From: Parietaria judaica | Lineage: Eukaryota > Streptophyta > Magnoliopsida > Rosales > Urticaceae | NCBI GenBank assembly: GCA_954871525.1 | Contig: CATOZS010000011.1 | Coordinates: 186,001 to 250,000 of the forward strand | Direction of reading: 5' to 3' | Length of the DNA stretch: 64,000 nt | Shown: piece after piece, positions 1-11,560 of the stretch | How positions within the stretch are numbered: the stretch's first letter is position 1 | How the letters are laid out: every line of letters starts with the position of its first letter | The notes under the pieces: model-generated | Told to the model about the DNA's origin: nothing | Database searches by the model: none | Seen by the model: the letters and a program-made list of their open reading frames with translations, nothing else | Program-made: the position numbers and the translations under genes

Positions 1-351
1 CTTACGAAAGCAAATACGATATGTTCTTGATTAAATTTGAGTTGCTAGACCATAATTAGGGTGGTATTACTAGTAATTGGGTTAGTTTTGGCATAAAAAG
101 TTTTTGGAGCTCTTTAAAAACCCAGTTTCAACAATTAATGCGTGGTAAAAATAAAAACTGAGTCTTTTTCCCATTTAATGCGAAAAAACCCTAATTGAAC
201 GATATTTTAAACAAAACACGAACTTCATAATGTGTAATTTTATCTCATTTAATTATTTTAATCCCTAAATAGCGAAGCACTATCTCGTAGTTTCTATATC
301 AAGCGGTTAACTGGTGAAAATCATTACCGAAAAGTGTTAAAAATTGGTTTT
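1..351 (+). repeat. Monomer M1, private variants A116 and C219
   Basis: The window opens exactly at the chosen monomer start, which is chance. M1 has T179 and A251-A252 like its right-hand neighbours. It alone has A at s116 and C at s219, so it is not the counterpart of M15 in the duplication that follows. Nothing suggests an array edge here. Confidence 0.8.
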
Positions 352-3300
352 CTTACGAAAGCAAATACGATATGTTCTTGATTAAATTTGAGTTGCTAGA
401 CCATAATTAGGGTGGTATTACTAGTAATTGGGTTAGTTTTAGCATAAAAAGTTTTTGGAGCTCTTTCAAAACCCAGTTTCAACAATTAATGCGTGGTAAA
501 AATAAAAACTGAGTCTTTTTCCCATTTAATGCGAAAAAACCCTAATTGAACGATATTTTAAACAAAACATGAACTTCATAATGTGTAATTTTATCTCATT
601 TACTTATTTTAATCCCTAAATAGCGAAGCACTATCTCGTAGTTTCTATATCAAGCGGTTAACTGGTGAAAATCATTACCGAAAAGTGTTAAAAATTGGTT
701 TTCTTACGAAAGCAAATACGATATGTTCTTGATTAAATTTGAGTTGCTAGACCATAATTAGGGTGGTATTACTAGTAATTGGGTTAGTTTTGGCATAAAA
801 AGTTTTTGGAGCTCTTTCAAAACCCAGTTTCAACAATTAATGCGTGATAAAAATAAAAACTGAGTCTTTTTCCCATTTAATGCGAAAAAACCCTAATTGA
901 ACGATATTTTAAACAAAACATGAACTTCATAATGTGTAATTTTATCTCATTTAATTATTTTAATCCCTAAATAGCGAAGCACTATCTCGTAGTTTCTATA
1001 TCAAGCGGTTAACTGGTGAAAATCATTACCGAAAAGTGTTAAAAATTGGTTTTCTTACGAAAGCAAATACGATATGTTCTTGATTAAATTTGAGTTACTA
1101 GACCATAATTAGGGTGGTATTACTAGTAATTGGGTTAGTTTTGGCATAAAAAGTTTTTGGAGCTCTTTCAAAACCCAGTTTCAACAATTAATGCGTGGTA
1201 AAAATAAAAACTGAGTCTTTTTCCCATTTAATGCGAAAAAACCCTAATTGAACGATATTTTAAACAAAACATGAACTTCATAATGTGTAATTTTATCTCA
1301 TTTACTTATTTTAATCCCTAAATAGCGAAGCACTATCTCGTAGTTTCTATATCAAGCGGTTAACTGGTGAAAATCATTACCGAAAAGTGTTAAAAATTGG
1401 TTTTCTTACGAAAGCAAATACGATATGTTCTTGATTAAATTTGAGTTGCTAGACCATAATTAGGGTGGTATTACTAGTAATTGGGTTAGTTTTGGCATAA
1501 AAAGTTTTTGGAGCTCTTTCAAAACCCAGTTTCAACAATTAATGCGTGGTAAAAATAAAAACTGAGTCTTTTTCCCATTTAATGCGAAAAAACCCTAATT
1601 GAACGATATTTTAAACAAAACATGAACTTCATAATGTGTAATTTTATCTCATTTACTTATTTTAATCCCTAAATAGCGAAGCACTATCTCGTAGTTTCTA
1701 TATCAAGCGGTTAACTGGTGAAAATCATTACCGAAAAGTGTTAAAAATTGGTTTTCTTACGAAAGCAAATACGATATGTTCTTGATTAAATTTGAGTTGC
1801 TAGACCATAATTAGGGTGGTATTACTAGTAATTGGGTTAGTTTTGGCATAAAAAGTTTTTGGAGCTCTTTCAAAACCCAGTTTCAACAATTAATGCGTGA
1901 TAAAAATAAAAACTGAGTCTTTTTCCCATTTAATGCGAAAAAACCCTAATTGAACGATATTTTAAACAAAACATGAACTTCATAATGTGTAATTTTATCT
2001 CATTTAATTATTTTAATCCCTAAATAGCGAAGCACTATCTCGTAGTTTCTATATCAAGCGGTTAACTGGTGAAAATCATTACCGAAAAGTGTTAAAAATT
2101 GGTTTTCTTACGAAAGCAAATACGATATGTTCTTGATTAAATTTGAGTTACTAGACCATAATTAGGGTGGTATTACTAGTAATTGGGTTAGTTTTGGCAT
2201 AAAAAGTTTTTGGAGCTCTTTCAAAACCCAGTTTCAACAATTAATGCGTGGTAAAAATAAAAACTGAGTCTTTTTCCCATTTAATGCGAAAAAACCCTAA
2301 TTGAACGATATTTTAAACAAAACATGAACTTCATAATGTGTAATTTTATCTCATTTACTTATTTTAATCCCTAAATAGCGAAGCACTATCTCGTAGTTTC
2401 TATATCAAGCGGTTAACTGGTGAAAATCATTACCGAAAAGTGTTAAAAATTGGTTTTCTTACGAAAGCAAATACGATATGTTCTTGATTAAATTTGAGTT
2501 GCTAGACCATAATTAGGGTGGTATTACTAGTAATTGGGTTAGTTTTGGCATAAAAAGTTTTTGGAGCTCTTTCAAAACCCAGTTTCAACAATTAATGCGT
2601 GGTAAAAATAAAAACTGAGTCTTTTTCCCATTTAATGCGAAAAAACCCTAATTGAACGATATTTTAAACAAAACATGAACTTCATAATGTGTAATTTTAT
2701 CTCATTTAATTATTTTAATCCCTAAATAGCGAAGCACTATCTCGTAGTTTCTATATCAAGCGGTTAACTGGTGAAAATCATTACCGAAAAGTGTTAAAAA
2801 TTGGTTTTCTTACGAAAGCAAATACGATATGTTCTTGATTAAATTTGAGTTGCTAGACCATAATTAGGGTGGTATTACTAGTAATTGGGTTAGTTTTGGC
2901 ATAAAAAGTTTTTGGAGCTCTTTCAAAACCCAGTTTCAACAATTAATGCGTGGTAAAAATAAAAACTGAGTCTTTTTTCCATTTAATGCGAAAAAACCCT
3001 AATTGAACGATATTTTAAACAAAACATGAACTTCATAATGTGTAATTTTATCTCATTTACTTATTTTAATCCCTAAATAGCGAAGCACTATCTCGTAGTT
3101 TCTATATCAAGCGGTTAACTGGTGAAAATCATTACCGAAAAGTGTTAAAAATTGGTTTTCTTACGAAAGCAAATACGATATGTTCTTGATTAAATTTGAG
3201 TTGCTAGACCATAATTAGGGTGGTATTACTAGTAATTGGGTTAGTTTTGGCATAAAAAGTTTTTGGAGCTCTTTCAAAACCCAGTTTCAACAATTAATGC

Positions 3301-4914
3301 GTGGTAAAAATAAAAACTGAGTCTTTTTCCCATTTAATGCGAAAAAACCCTAATTGAACGATATTTTAAACAAAACATGAACTTCATAATGTGTAATTTT
3401 ATCTCATTTACTTATTTTAATCCCTAAATAGCGAAGCACTATCTCGTAGTTTCTATATCAAGCGGTTAACTGGTGAAAATCATTACCGAAAAGTGTTAAA
3501 AATTGGTTTTCTTACGAAAGCAAATACGATATGTTCTTGATTAAATTTGAGTTGCTAGACCATAATTAGGGTGGTATTACTAGTAATTGGGTTAGTTTTG
3601 GCATAAAAAGTTTTTGGAGCTCTTTCAAAACCCAGTTTCAACAATTAATGCGTGGTAAAAATAAAAACTGAGTCTTTTTCCCATTTAATGCGAAAAAACC
3701 CTAATTGAACGATATTTTAAACAAAACATGAACTTCATAATGTGTAATTTTATCTCATTTAATTATTTTAATCCCTAAATAGCGAAGCACTATCTCGTAG
3801 TTTCTATATCAAGCGGTTAACTGGTGAAAATCATTACCGAAAAGTGTTAAAAATTGGTTTTCTTACGAAAGCAAATACGATATGTTCTTGATTAAATTTG
3901 AGTTGCTAGACCATAATTAGGGTGGTATTACTAGTAATTGGGTTAGTTTTGGCATAAAAAGTTTTTGGAGCTCTTTCAAAACCCAGTTTCAACAATTAAT
4001 GCGTGGTAAAAATAAAAACTGAGTCTTTTTCCCATTTAACGCGAAAAAACCCTAATTGAACGATATTTTAAACAAAACATGAACTTCATAATGTGTAATT
4101 TTATCTCATTTACTTATTTTAATCCCTAAATAGCGAAGCACTATCTCGTAGTTTCTATATCAAGCGGTTAACTGGTGAAAATCATTACCGAAAAGTGTTA
4201 AAAATTGGTTTTCTTACGAAAGCAAATACGATATGTTCTTGATTAAATTTGAGTTGCTAGACCATAATTAGGGTGGTATTACTAGTAATTGGGTTAGTTT
4301 TGGCATAAAAAGTTTTTGGAGCTCTTTCAAAACCCAGTTTCAACAATTAATGCGTGGTAAAAATAAAAACTGAGTCTTTTTCCCATTTAACGCGAAAAAA
4401 CCCTAATTGAACGATATTTTAAACAAAACATGAACTTCATAATGTGTAATTTTATCTCATTTACTTATTTTAATCCCTAAATAGCGAAGCACTATCTCGT
4501 AGTTTCTATATCAAGCGGTTAACTGGTGAAAATCATTACCGAAAAGTGTTAAAAATTGGTTTTCTTACGAAAGCAAATACGATATGTTCTTGATTAAATT
4601 TGAGTTGCTAGACCATAATTAGGGTGGTATTACTAGTAATTGGGTTAGTTTTGGCATAAAAAGTTTTTGGAGCTCTTTCAAAACCCAGTTTCAACAATTA
4701 ATGCGTGGTAAAAATAAAAACTGAGTCTTTTTCCCATTTAACGCGAAAAAACCCTAATTGAATGATATTTTAAACAAAACATGAACTTCATAATGTGTAA
4801 TTTTATCTCATTTGCTTATTTTAATCCCTAAATAGCGAAGCACTATCTCGTAGTTTCTATATCAAGCGGTTAACTGGTGAAAATCATTACCGAAAAGTGT
4901 TAAAAATTGGTTTT
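352..4914 (+). repeat. Left higher-order block, copy 1 (M2-M14)
   Basis: Thirteen 351-bp monomers with an ordered barcode. M2 (352): A90. M3 (703): A145, A251-A252. M4 (1054): A44. M5 (1405): plain T179. M6 (1756): A145, A251-A252. M7 (2107): A44. M8 (2458): A251-A252. M9 (2809): T170. M10 (3160): plain. M11 (3511): A251-A252. M12 (3862) and M13 (4213): C179. M14 (4564): C179, T200, G251-C252. M2-M11 all have T179. M3-M4 and M6-M7 are copies of each other three monomers apart. The order M2-M5 then M8-M14 is repeated at 5266-9126, which shows the block was copied as a unit. Confidence 0.85.
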
Positions 4915-5265
4915 CTTACGAAAGCAAATACGATATGTTCTTGATTAAATTTGAGTTGCTAGACCATAATTAGGGTGGTATTACTAGTAATTGGGTTAGT
5001 TTTGGCATAAAAAGTTTTTGGAGCTCTTTCAAAACCCAGTTTCAACAATTAATGCGTGGTAAAAATAAAAACTGAGTCTTTTTCCCATTTAATGCGAAAA
5101 AACCCTAATTGAACGATATTTTAAACAAAACATGAACTTCATAATGTGTAATTTTATCTCATTTACTTATTTTAATCCCTAAATAGCGAAGCACTATCTC
5201 GTAGTTTCTATATCAAGCGGTTAACTGGTGAAAATCATTACCGAAAAGTGTTAAAAATTGGTTTT
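4915..5265 (+). repeat. Monomer M15 between the two copies
   Basis: M15 has T179, C200 and A251-C252 with no private change. It separates the two copies of the left block and matches the plain T179 type of M5, M10, M19 and M22. Confidence 0.75.
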
Positions 5266-8200
5266 CTTACGAAAGCAAATACGATATGTTCTTGATTAAA
5301 TTTGAGTTGCTAGACTATAATTAGGGTGGTATTACTAGTAATTGGGTTAGTTTTAGCATAAAAAGTTTTTGGAGCTCTTTCAAAACCCAGTTTCAACAAT
5401 TAATGCGTGGTAAAAATAAAAACTGAGTCTTTTTCCCATTTAATGCGAAAAAACCCTAATTGAACGATATTTTAAACAAAACATGAACTTCATAATGTGT
5501 AATTTTATCTCATTTACTTATTTTAATCCCTAAATAGCGAAGCACTATCTCGTAGTTTCTATATCAAGCGGTTAACTGGTGAAAATCATTACCGAAAAGT
5601 GTTAAAAATTGGTTTTCTTACGAAAGCAAATACGATATGTTCTTGATTAAATTTGAGTTGCTAGACCATAATTAGGGTGGTATTACTAGTAATTGGGTTA
5701 GTTTTGGCATAAAAAGTTTTTGGAGCTCTTTCAAAACCCAGTTTCAACAATTAATGCGTGATAAAAATAAAAACTGAGTCTTTTTCCCATTTAATGCGAA
5801 AAAACCCTAATTGAACGATATTTTAAACAAAACATGAACTTCATAATGTGTAATTTTATCTCATTTAATTATTTTAATCCCTAAATAGCGAAGCACTATC
5901 TCGTAGTTTCTATATCAAGCGGTTAACTGGTGAAAATCATTACCGAAAAGTGTTAAAAATTGGTTTTCTTACGAAAGCAAATACGATATGTTCTTGATTA
6001 AATTTGAGTTACTAGACCATAATTAGGGTGGTATTACTAGTAATTGGGTTAGTTTTGGCATAAAAAGTTTTTGGAGCTCTTTCAAAACCCAGTTTCAACA
6101 ATTAATGCGTGGTAAAAATAAAAACTGAGTCTTTTTCCCATTTAATGCGAAAAAACCCTAATTGAACGATATTTTAAACAAAACATGAACTTCATAATGT
6201 GTAATTTTATCTCATTTACTTATTTTAATCCCTAAATAGCGAAGCACTATCTCGTAGTTTCTATATCAAGCGGTTAACTGGTGAAAATCATTACCGAAAA
6301 GTGTTAAAAATTGGTTTTCTTACGAAAGCAAATACGATATGTTCTTGATTAAATTTGAGTTGCTAGACCATAATTAGGGTGGTATTACTAGTAATTGGGT
6401 TAGTTTTGGCATAAAAAGTTTTTGGAGCTCTTTCAAAACCCAGTTTCAACAATTAATGCGTGGTAAAAATAAAAACTGAGTCTTTTTCCCATTTAATGCG
6501 AAAAAACCCTAATTGAACGATATTTTAAACAAAACATGAACTTCATAATGTGTAATTTTATCTCATTTACTTATTTTAATCCCTAAATAGCGAAGCACTA
6601 TCTCGTAGTTTCTATATCAAGCGGTTAACTGGTGAAAATCATTACCGAAAAGTGTTAAAAATTGGTTTTCTTACGAAAGCAAATACGATATGTTCTTGAT
6701 TAAATTTGAGTTGCTAGACCATAATTAGGGTGGTATTACTAGTAATTGGGTTAGTTTTGGCATAAAAAGTTTTTGGAGCTCTTTCAAAACCCAGTTTCAA
6801 CAATTAATGCGTGGTAAAAATAAAAACTGAGTCTTTTTCCCATTTAATGCGAAAAAACCCTAATTGAACGATATTTTAAACAAAACATGAACTTCATAAT
6901 GTGTAATTTTATCTCATTTAATTATTTTAATCCCTAAATAGCGAAGCACTATCTCGTAGTTTCTATATCAAGCGGTTAACTGGTGAAAATCATTACCGAA
7001 AAGTGTTAAAAATTGGTTTTCTTACGAAAGCAAATACGATATGTTCTTGATTAAATTTGAGTTGCTAGACCATAATTAGGGTGGTATTACTAGTAATTGG
7101 GTTAGTTTTGGCATAAAAAGTTTTTGGAGCTCTTTCAAAACCCAGTTTCAACAATTAATGCGTGGTAAAAATAAAAACTGAGTCTTTTTTCCATTTAATG
7201 CGAAAAAACCCTAATTGAACGATATTTTAAACAAAACATGAACTTCATAATGTGTAATTTTATCTCATTTACTTATTTTAATCCCTAAATAGCGAAGCAC
7301 TATCTCGTAGTTTCTATATCAAGCGGTTAACTGGTGAAAATCATTACCGAAAAGTGTTAAAAATTGGTTTTCTTACGAAAGCAAATACGATATGTTCTTG
7401 ATTAAATTTGAGTTGCTAGACCATAATTAGGGTGGTATTACTAGTAATTGGGTTAGTTTTGGCATAAAAAGTTTTTGGAGCTCTTTCAAAACCCAGTTTC
7501 AACAATTAATGCGTGGTAAAAATAAAAACTGAGTCTTTTTCCCATTTAATGCGAAAAAACCCTAATTGAACGATATTTTAAACAAAACATGAACTTCATA
7601 ATGTGTAATTTTATCTCATTTACTTATTTTAATCCCTAAATAGCGAAGCACTATCTCGTAGTTTCTATATCAAGCGGTTAACTGGTGAAAATCATTACCG
7701 AAAAGTGTTAAAAATTGGTTTTCTTACGAAAGCAAATACGATATGTTCTTGATTAAATTTGAGTTGCTAGACCATAATTAGGGTGGTATTACTAGTAATT
7801 GGGTTAGTTTTGGCATAAAAAGTTTTTGGAGCTCTTTCAAAACCCAGTTTCAACAATTAATGCGTGGTAAAAATAAAAACTGAGTCTTTTTCCCATTTAA
7901 TGCGAAAAAACCCTAATTGAACGATATTTTAAACAAAACATGAACTTCATAATGTGTAATTTTATCTCATTTAATTATTTTAATCCCTAAATAGCGAAGC
8001 ACTATCTCGTAGTTTCTATATCAAGCGGTTAACTGGTGAAAATCATTACCGAAAAGTGTTAAAAATTGGTTTTCTTACGAAAGCAAATACGATATGTTCT
8101 TGATTAAATTTGAGTTGCTAGACCATAATTAGGGTGGTATTACTAGTAATTGGGTTAGTTTTGGCATAAAATTTTTTTGGAGCTCTTTCAAAACCCAGTT

Positions 8201-9126
8201 TCAACAATTAATGCGTGGTAAAAATAAAAACTGAGTCTTTTTCCCATTTAACGCGAAAAAACCCTAATTGAACGATATTTTAAACAAAACATGAACTTCA
8301 TAATGTGTAATTTTATCTCATTTACTTATTTTAATCCCTAAATAGCGAAGCACTATCTCGTAGTTTCTATATCAAGCGGTTAACTGGTGAAAATCATTAC
8401 CGAAAAGTGTTAAAAATTGGTTTTCTTACGAAAGCAAATACGATATGTTCTTGATTAAATTTGAGTTGCTAGACCATAATTAGGGTGGTATTACTAGTAA
8501 TTGGGTTAGTTTTGGCATAAAAAGTTTTTGGAGCTCTTTCAAAACCCAGTTTCAACAATTAATGCGTGGTAAAAATAAAAACTGAGTCTTTTTCCCATTT
8601 AACGCGAAAAAACCCTAATTGAACGATATTTTAAACAAAACATGAACTTCATAATGTGTAATTTTATCTCATTTACTTATTTTAATCCCTAAATAGCGAA
8701 GCACTATCTCGTAGTTTCTATATCAAGCGGTTAACTGGTGAAAATCATTACCGAAAAGTGTTAAAAATTGGTTTTCTTACGAAAGCAAATACGATATGTT
8801 CTTGATTAAATTTGAGTTGCTAGACCATAATTAGGGTGGTATTACTAGTAATTGGGTTAGTTTTGGCATAAAAAGTTTTTGGAGCTCTTTCAAAACCCAG
8901 TTTCAACAATTAATGCGTGGTAAAAATAAAAACTGAGTCTTTTTCCCATTTAACGCGAAAAAACCCTAATTGAATGATATTTTAAACAAAACATGAACTT
9001 CATAATGTGTAATTTTATCTCATTTGCTTATTTTAATCCCTAAATAGCGAAGCACTATCTCGTAGTTTCTATATCAAGCGGTTAACTGGTGAAAATCATT
9101 ACCGAAAAGTGTTAAAAATTGGTTTT
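5266..9126 (+). repeat. Left higher-order block, copy 2 (M16-M26)
   Basis: Eleven monomers in the same order as 352-4914 but without the counterparts of M6-M7. M16 (5266): A90 plus private T51. M17 (5617): A145, A251-A252. M18 (5968): A44. M19 (6319): plain. M20 (6670): A251-A252. M21 (7021): T170. M22 (7372): plain. M23 (7723): A251-A252. M24 (8074) and M25 (8425): C179. M26 (8776): C179, T200, G251-C252. The first four lie 4914 bp (14 monomers) after their partners. The last seven lie 4212 bp (12 monomers) after. Few private changes have built up (T51 in M16, T99/T100 in M24), so the copying is recent relative to mutation. Confidence 0.85.
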
Positions 9127-10530
9127 CTTACGAAAGCAAATACGATATGTTCTTGATTAAATTTGAGTTGCTAGACCATAATTAGGGTGGTATTACTAGT
9201 AATTGGGTTAGTTTTGGCATAAAAAGTTTTTGGAGCTCTTTCAAAACCCAGTTTCAACAATTAATGCGTGGTAAAAATAAAAACTGAGTCTTTTTCCCAT
9301 TTAACGCGAAAAAACCCTAATTGAACGATATTTTAAACAAAACATGAACTTCATAATGTGTAATTTTATCTCATTTACTTATTTTAATCCCTAAATAGCG
9401 AAGCACTATCTCGTAGTTTCTATATCAAGCGGTTAACTGGTGAAAATCATTACCGAAAAGTGTTAAAAATTGGTTTTCTTACGAAAGCAAATACGATATG
9501 TTCTTGATTAAATTTGAGTTGCTAGACCATAATGAGGGTGGTATTACTAGTAATTGGGTTAGTTTTGGCATAAAAAGTTTTTGGAGCTCTTTCAAAACCC
9601 AGTTTCAACAATTAATGCGTGGTAAAAATAAAAACTGAGTCTTTTTCCCATTTAACGCGAAAAAACCCTAATTGAATGATATTTTAAACAAAACATGAAC
9701 TTCATAATGTGTAATTTTATCTCATTTGCTTATTTTAATCCCTAAATAGCGAAGCACTATCTCGTAGTTTCTATATCAAGCGGTTAACTGGTGAAAATCA
9801 TTACCGAAAAGTGTTAAAAATTGGTTTTCTTACGAAAGCAAATACGATATGTTCTTGATTAAATTTGAGTTGCTAGACCATAATTAGGGTGGTATTACTA
9901 GTAATTGGGTTAGTTTTGGCATAAAAAGTTTTTGGAGCTCTTTCAAAACCCAGTTTCAACAATTAATGCGTGGTAAAAATAAAAACTGAGTCTTTTTCCC
10001 ATTTAACGCGAAAAAACCCTAATTGAACGATATTTTAAACAAAACATGAACTTCATAACGTGTAATTTTATCTCATTTACTTATTTTAATCCCTAAATAG
10101 CGAAGCACTATCTCGTAGTTTCTATATCAAGCGGTTAACTGGTGAAAATCATTACCGAAAAGTGTTAAAAATTGGTTTTCTTACGAAAGCAAATACGATA
10201 TGTTCTTGATTAAATTTGAGTTGCTAGACCATAATTAGGGTGGTATTACTAGTAATTGGGTTAGTTTTGGCATAAAAAGTTTTTGGAGCTTTTTCAAAAC
10301 CCAGTTTCAACAATTAATGCGTGGTAAAAATAAAAACTGAGTCTTTTTCCCATTTAACGCGAAAAAACCCTAATTGAATGATATTTTAAACAAAACATGA
10401 ACTTCATAATGTGTAATTTTATCTCATTTGCTTATTTTAATCCCTAAATAGCGAAGCACTATCTCGTAGTTTCTATATCAAGCGGTTAACTGGTGAAAAT
10501 CATTACCGAAAAGTGTTAAAAATTGGTTTT
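8776..10530 (+). repeat. Dimeric stretch 1 (M26-M30)
   Basis: Units with T200 plus G251-C252 (M26 at 8776, M28 at 9478, M30 at 10180) alternate with consensus-type units (M27 at 9127, M29 at 9829), giving a 702-bp dimer period. M28 also has G57, M29 has C231 and M30 lacks the SacI site. The same alternation, including G57 in the middle T200 unit, returns 4914 bp later. Confidence 0.8.
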
Positions 10531-11297
10531 CTTACGAAAGCAAATACGATATGTTCTTGATTAAATTTGAGTTGCTAGACCATAATTAGGGTGGTATTAC
10601 TAGTAATTGGGTTAGTTTTGGCATAAAAAGTTTTTGGAGCTCTTTCAAAACCCAGTTTCAACAATTAATGCGTGGTAAAAATAAAAACTGAGTCTTTTTC
10701 CCATTTAACGCGAAAAAACCCTAATTGAACGATATTTTAAACAAAACATGAACTTCATAATGTGTAATTTTATCTCATTTACTTATTTTAATCCCTAAAT
10801 AGCGAAGCACTATCTCGTAGTTTCTATATCAAGCGGTTAACTGGTGAAAATCATTACCGAAAAGTGTTAAAAATTGGTTTTCTTACGAAAGCAAATACGA
10901 TATGTTCTTGATTAAATTTGAGTTGCTAGACCATAATTAGGGTGGTATTACTAGTAATTGGGTTAGTTTTGGCATAAAAAGTTTTTGGAGCTCTTTCAAA
11001 ACCCAGTTTCAACAATTAATGCGTGGTAAAAATAAAAACTGAGTCTTTTTCCCATTTAACGCGAAAAAACCCTAATTGAACGATATTTTAAACAAAACAT
11101 GAACTTCATAATGTGTAATTTTATCTCATTTACTTATTTTAATCCCTAAATAGCGAAGCACTATCTCGTAGTTTCTATATCAAGCGGTTAACTGGTGAAA
11201 ATCATTACCGAAAAGTGTTAAAAATTGGTTTTCTTACGAAAGCAAATACGATATGTTCTTGATTAAATTTGAGTTGCTAGACCATAATTAGGGTGGT

Positions 11298-11309
11298 ATT
11301 ACTAGTAAT
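11298..11309. repeat. 12-bp perfect palindrome in every monomer (s66-77)
   Basis: The sequence attactagtaat equals its own reverse complement. The flanks (t at s65, t at s78) do not extend it. I saw it unchanged in every monomer I scanned. Its SpeI core should release a 351-bp ladder. A strictly kept dyad could be a binding site for a dimeric protein, but no known binding site is recognised, so that role is inference. Confidence 0.85.
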
Positions 11310-11331
11310 TGGGTTAGTTTTGGCATAAAAA

Positions 11332-11353
11332 GTTTTTGGAGCTCTTTCAAAAC
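11332..11353. repeat. Dyad around the SacI site (s100-121)
   Basis: gtttt and aaaac arms flank gagctc in every monomer, making an interrupted 22-bp dyad next to an A5-G-T5 tract. M30 (10180-10530) has lost the SacI site by a C to T change. M24 has A99T and G100T, giving an A4T7 tract. A structural or protein-binding role is only inferred. Confidence 0.5.
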
Positions 11354-11366
11354 CCAGTTTCAACAA

Positions 11367-11414
11367 TTAATGCGTGGTAAAAATAAAAACTGAGTCTTTT
11401 TCCCATTTAACGCG
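11367..11414. repeat. Octamer direct repeat 40 bp apart (s135-142, s175-182)
   Basis: ttaatgcg lies at s135-142 and again at s175-182. In this reference unit the second copy is ttaacgcg. The fifth base is the polymorphic one in both copies: T to A at s139 (monomers between 36917 and 56221) and T to C at s179 (the main early/late split of the array). A related cattttaat-like stretch near s246-253 also varies at s251-252. Confidence 0.6.
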
Positions 11415-11494
11415 AAAAAACCCTAATTGAACGATATTTTAAACAAAACATGAACTTCATAATGTGTAATTTTATCTCATTTACTTATTTTAAT

Positions 11495-11501
11495 CCCTAA
11501 A
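11495..11501. other. Third telomere-like heptamer (s263-269)
   Basis: ccctaaa is present here, so the hexamer TTAGGG or its complement occurs three times per monomer (s56-61, s189-194, s263-268). The common A265 variant destroys this copy in many monomers between 23201 and 55000. The copies are dispersed and not tandem, so this is not telomeric DNA. Confidence 0.6.
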
Positions 11502-11544
11502 TAGCGAAGCACTATCTCGTAGTTTCTATATCAAGCGGTTAACT

Positions 11545-11560
11545 GGTGAAAATCATTACC
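11545..11560 (+). other. Small hairpin ggtga / ttacc (s313-328)
   Basis: A 5-bp stem (one G.T pair) closes a 6-nt loop and is followed directly by gaaa. The arrangement superficially recalls a hammerhead ribozyme core, but the conserved heptamer is not intact. Variants T313 (M155, M168) and T314 (M161, M176, M178) break the stem, so it is not under strict constraint. Confidence 0.35.

Larger units (their letters stand above)
11286..11428. repeat. 9-bp inverted repeat within the monomer (s54-62 / s188-196)
   Basis: aattagggt at 11286-11294 pairs with accctaatt at 11420-11428, with 125 bp between the arms. Both arms contain the TTAGGG/CCCTAA hexamer. The arms are intact in nearly all monomers. 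They are broken by G57 in M28 and M42, by a G at s189 in M64, and by a T at s189 in M105 and M117. The distance is long for a hairpin, so the pairing may be incidental. Confidence 0.7.

Noticed and set aside
8161..8180. A4T7 tract in M24 as a special element
   Set aside because: It arises from two private substitutions (A99T, G100T) in one monomer and is absent from its copy M12, so it is a late mutation.
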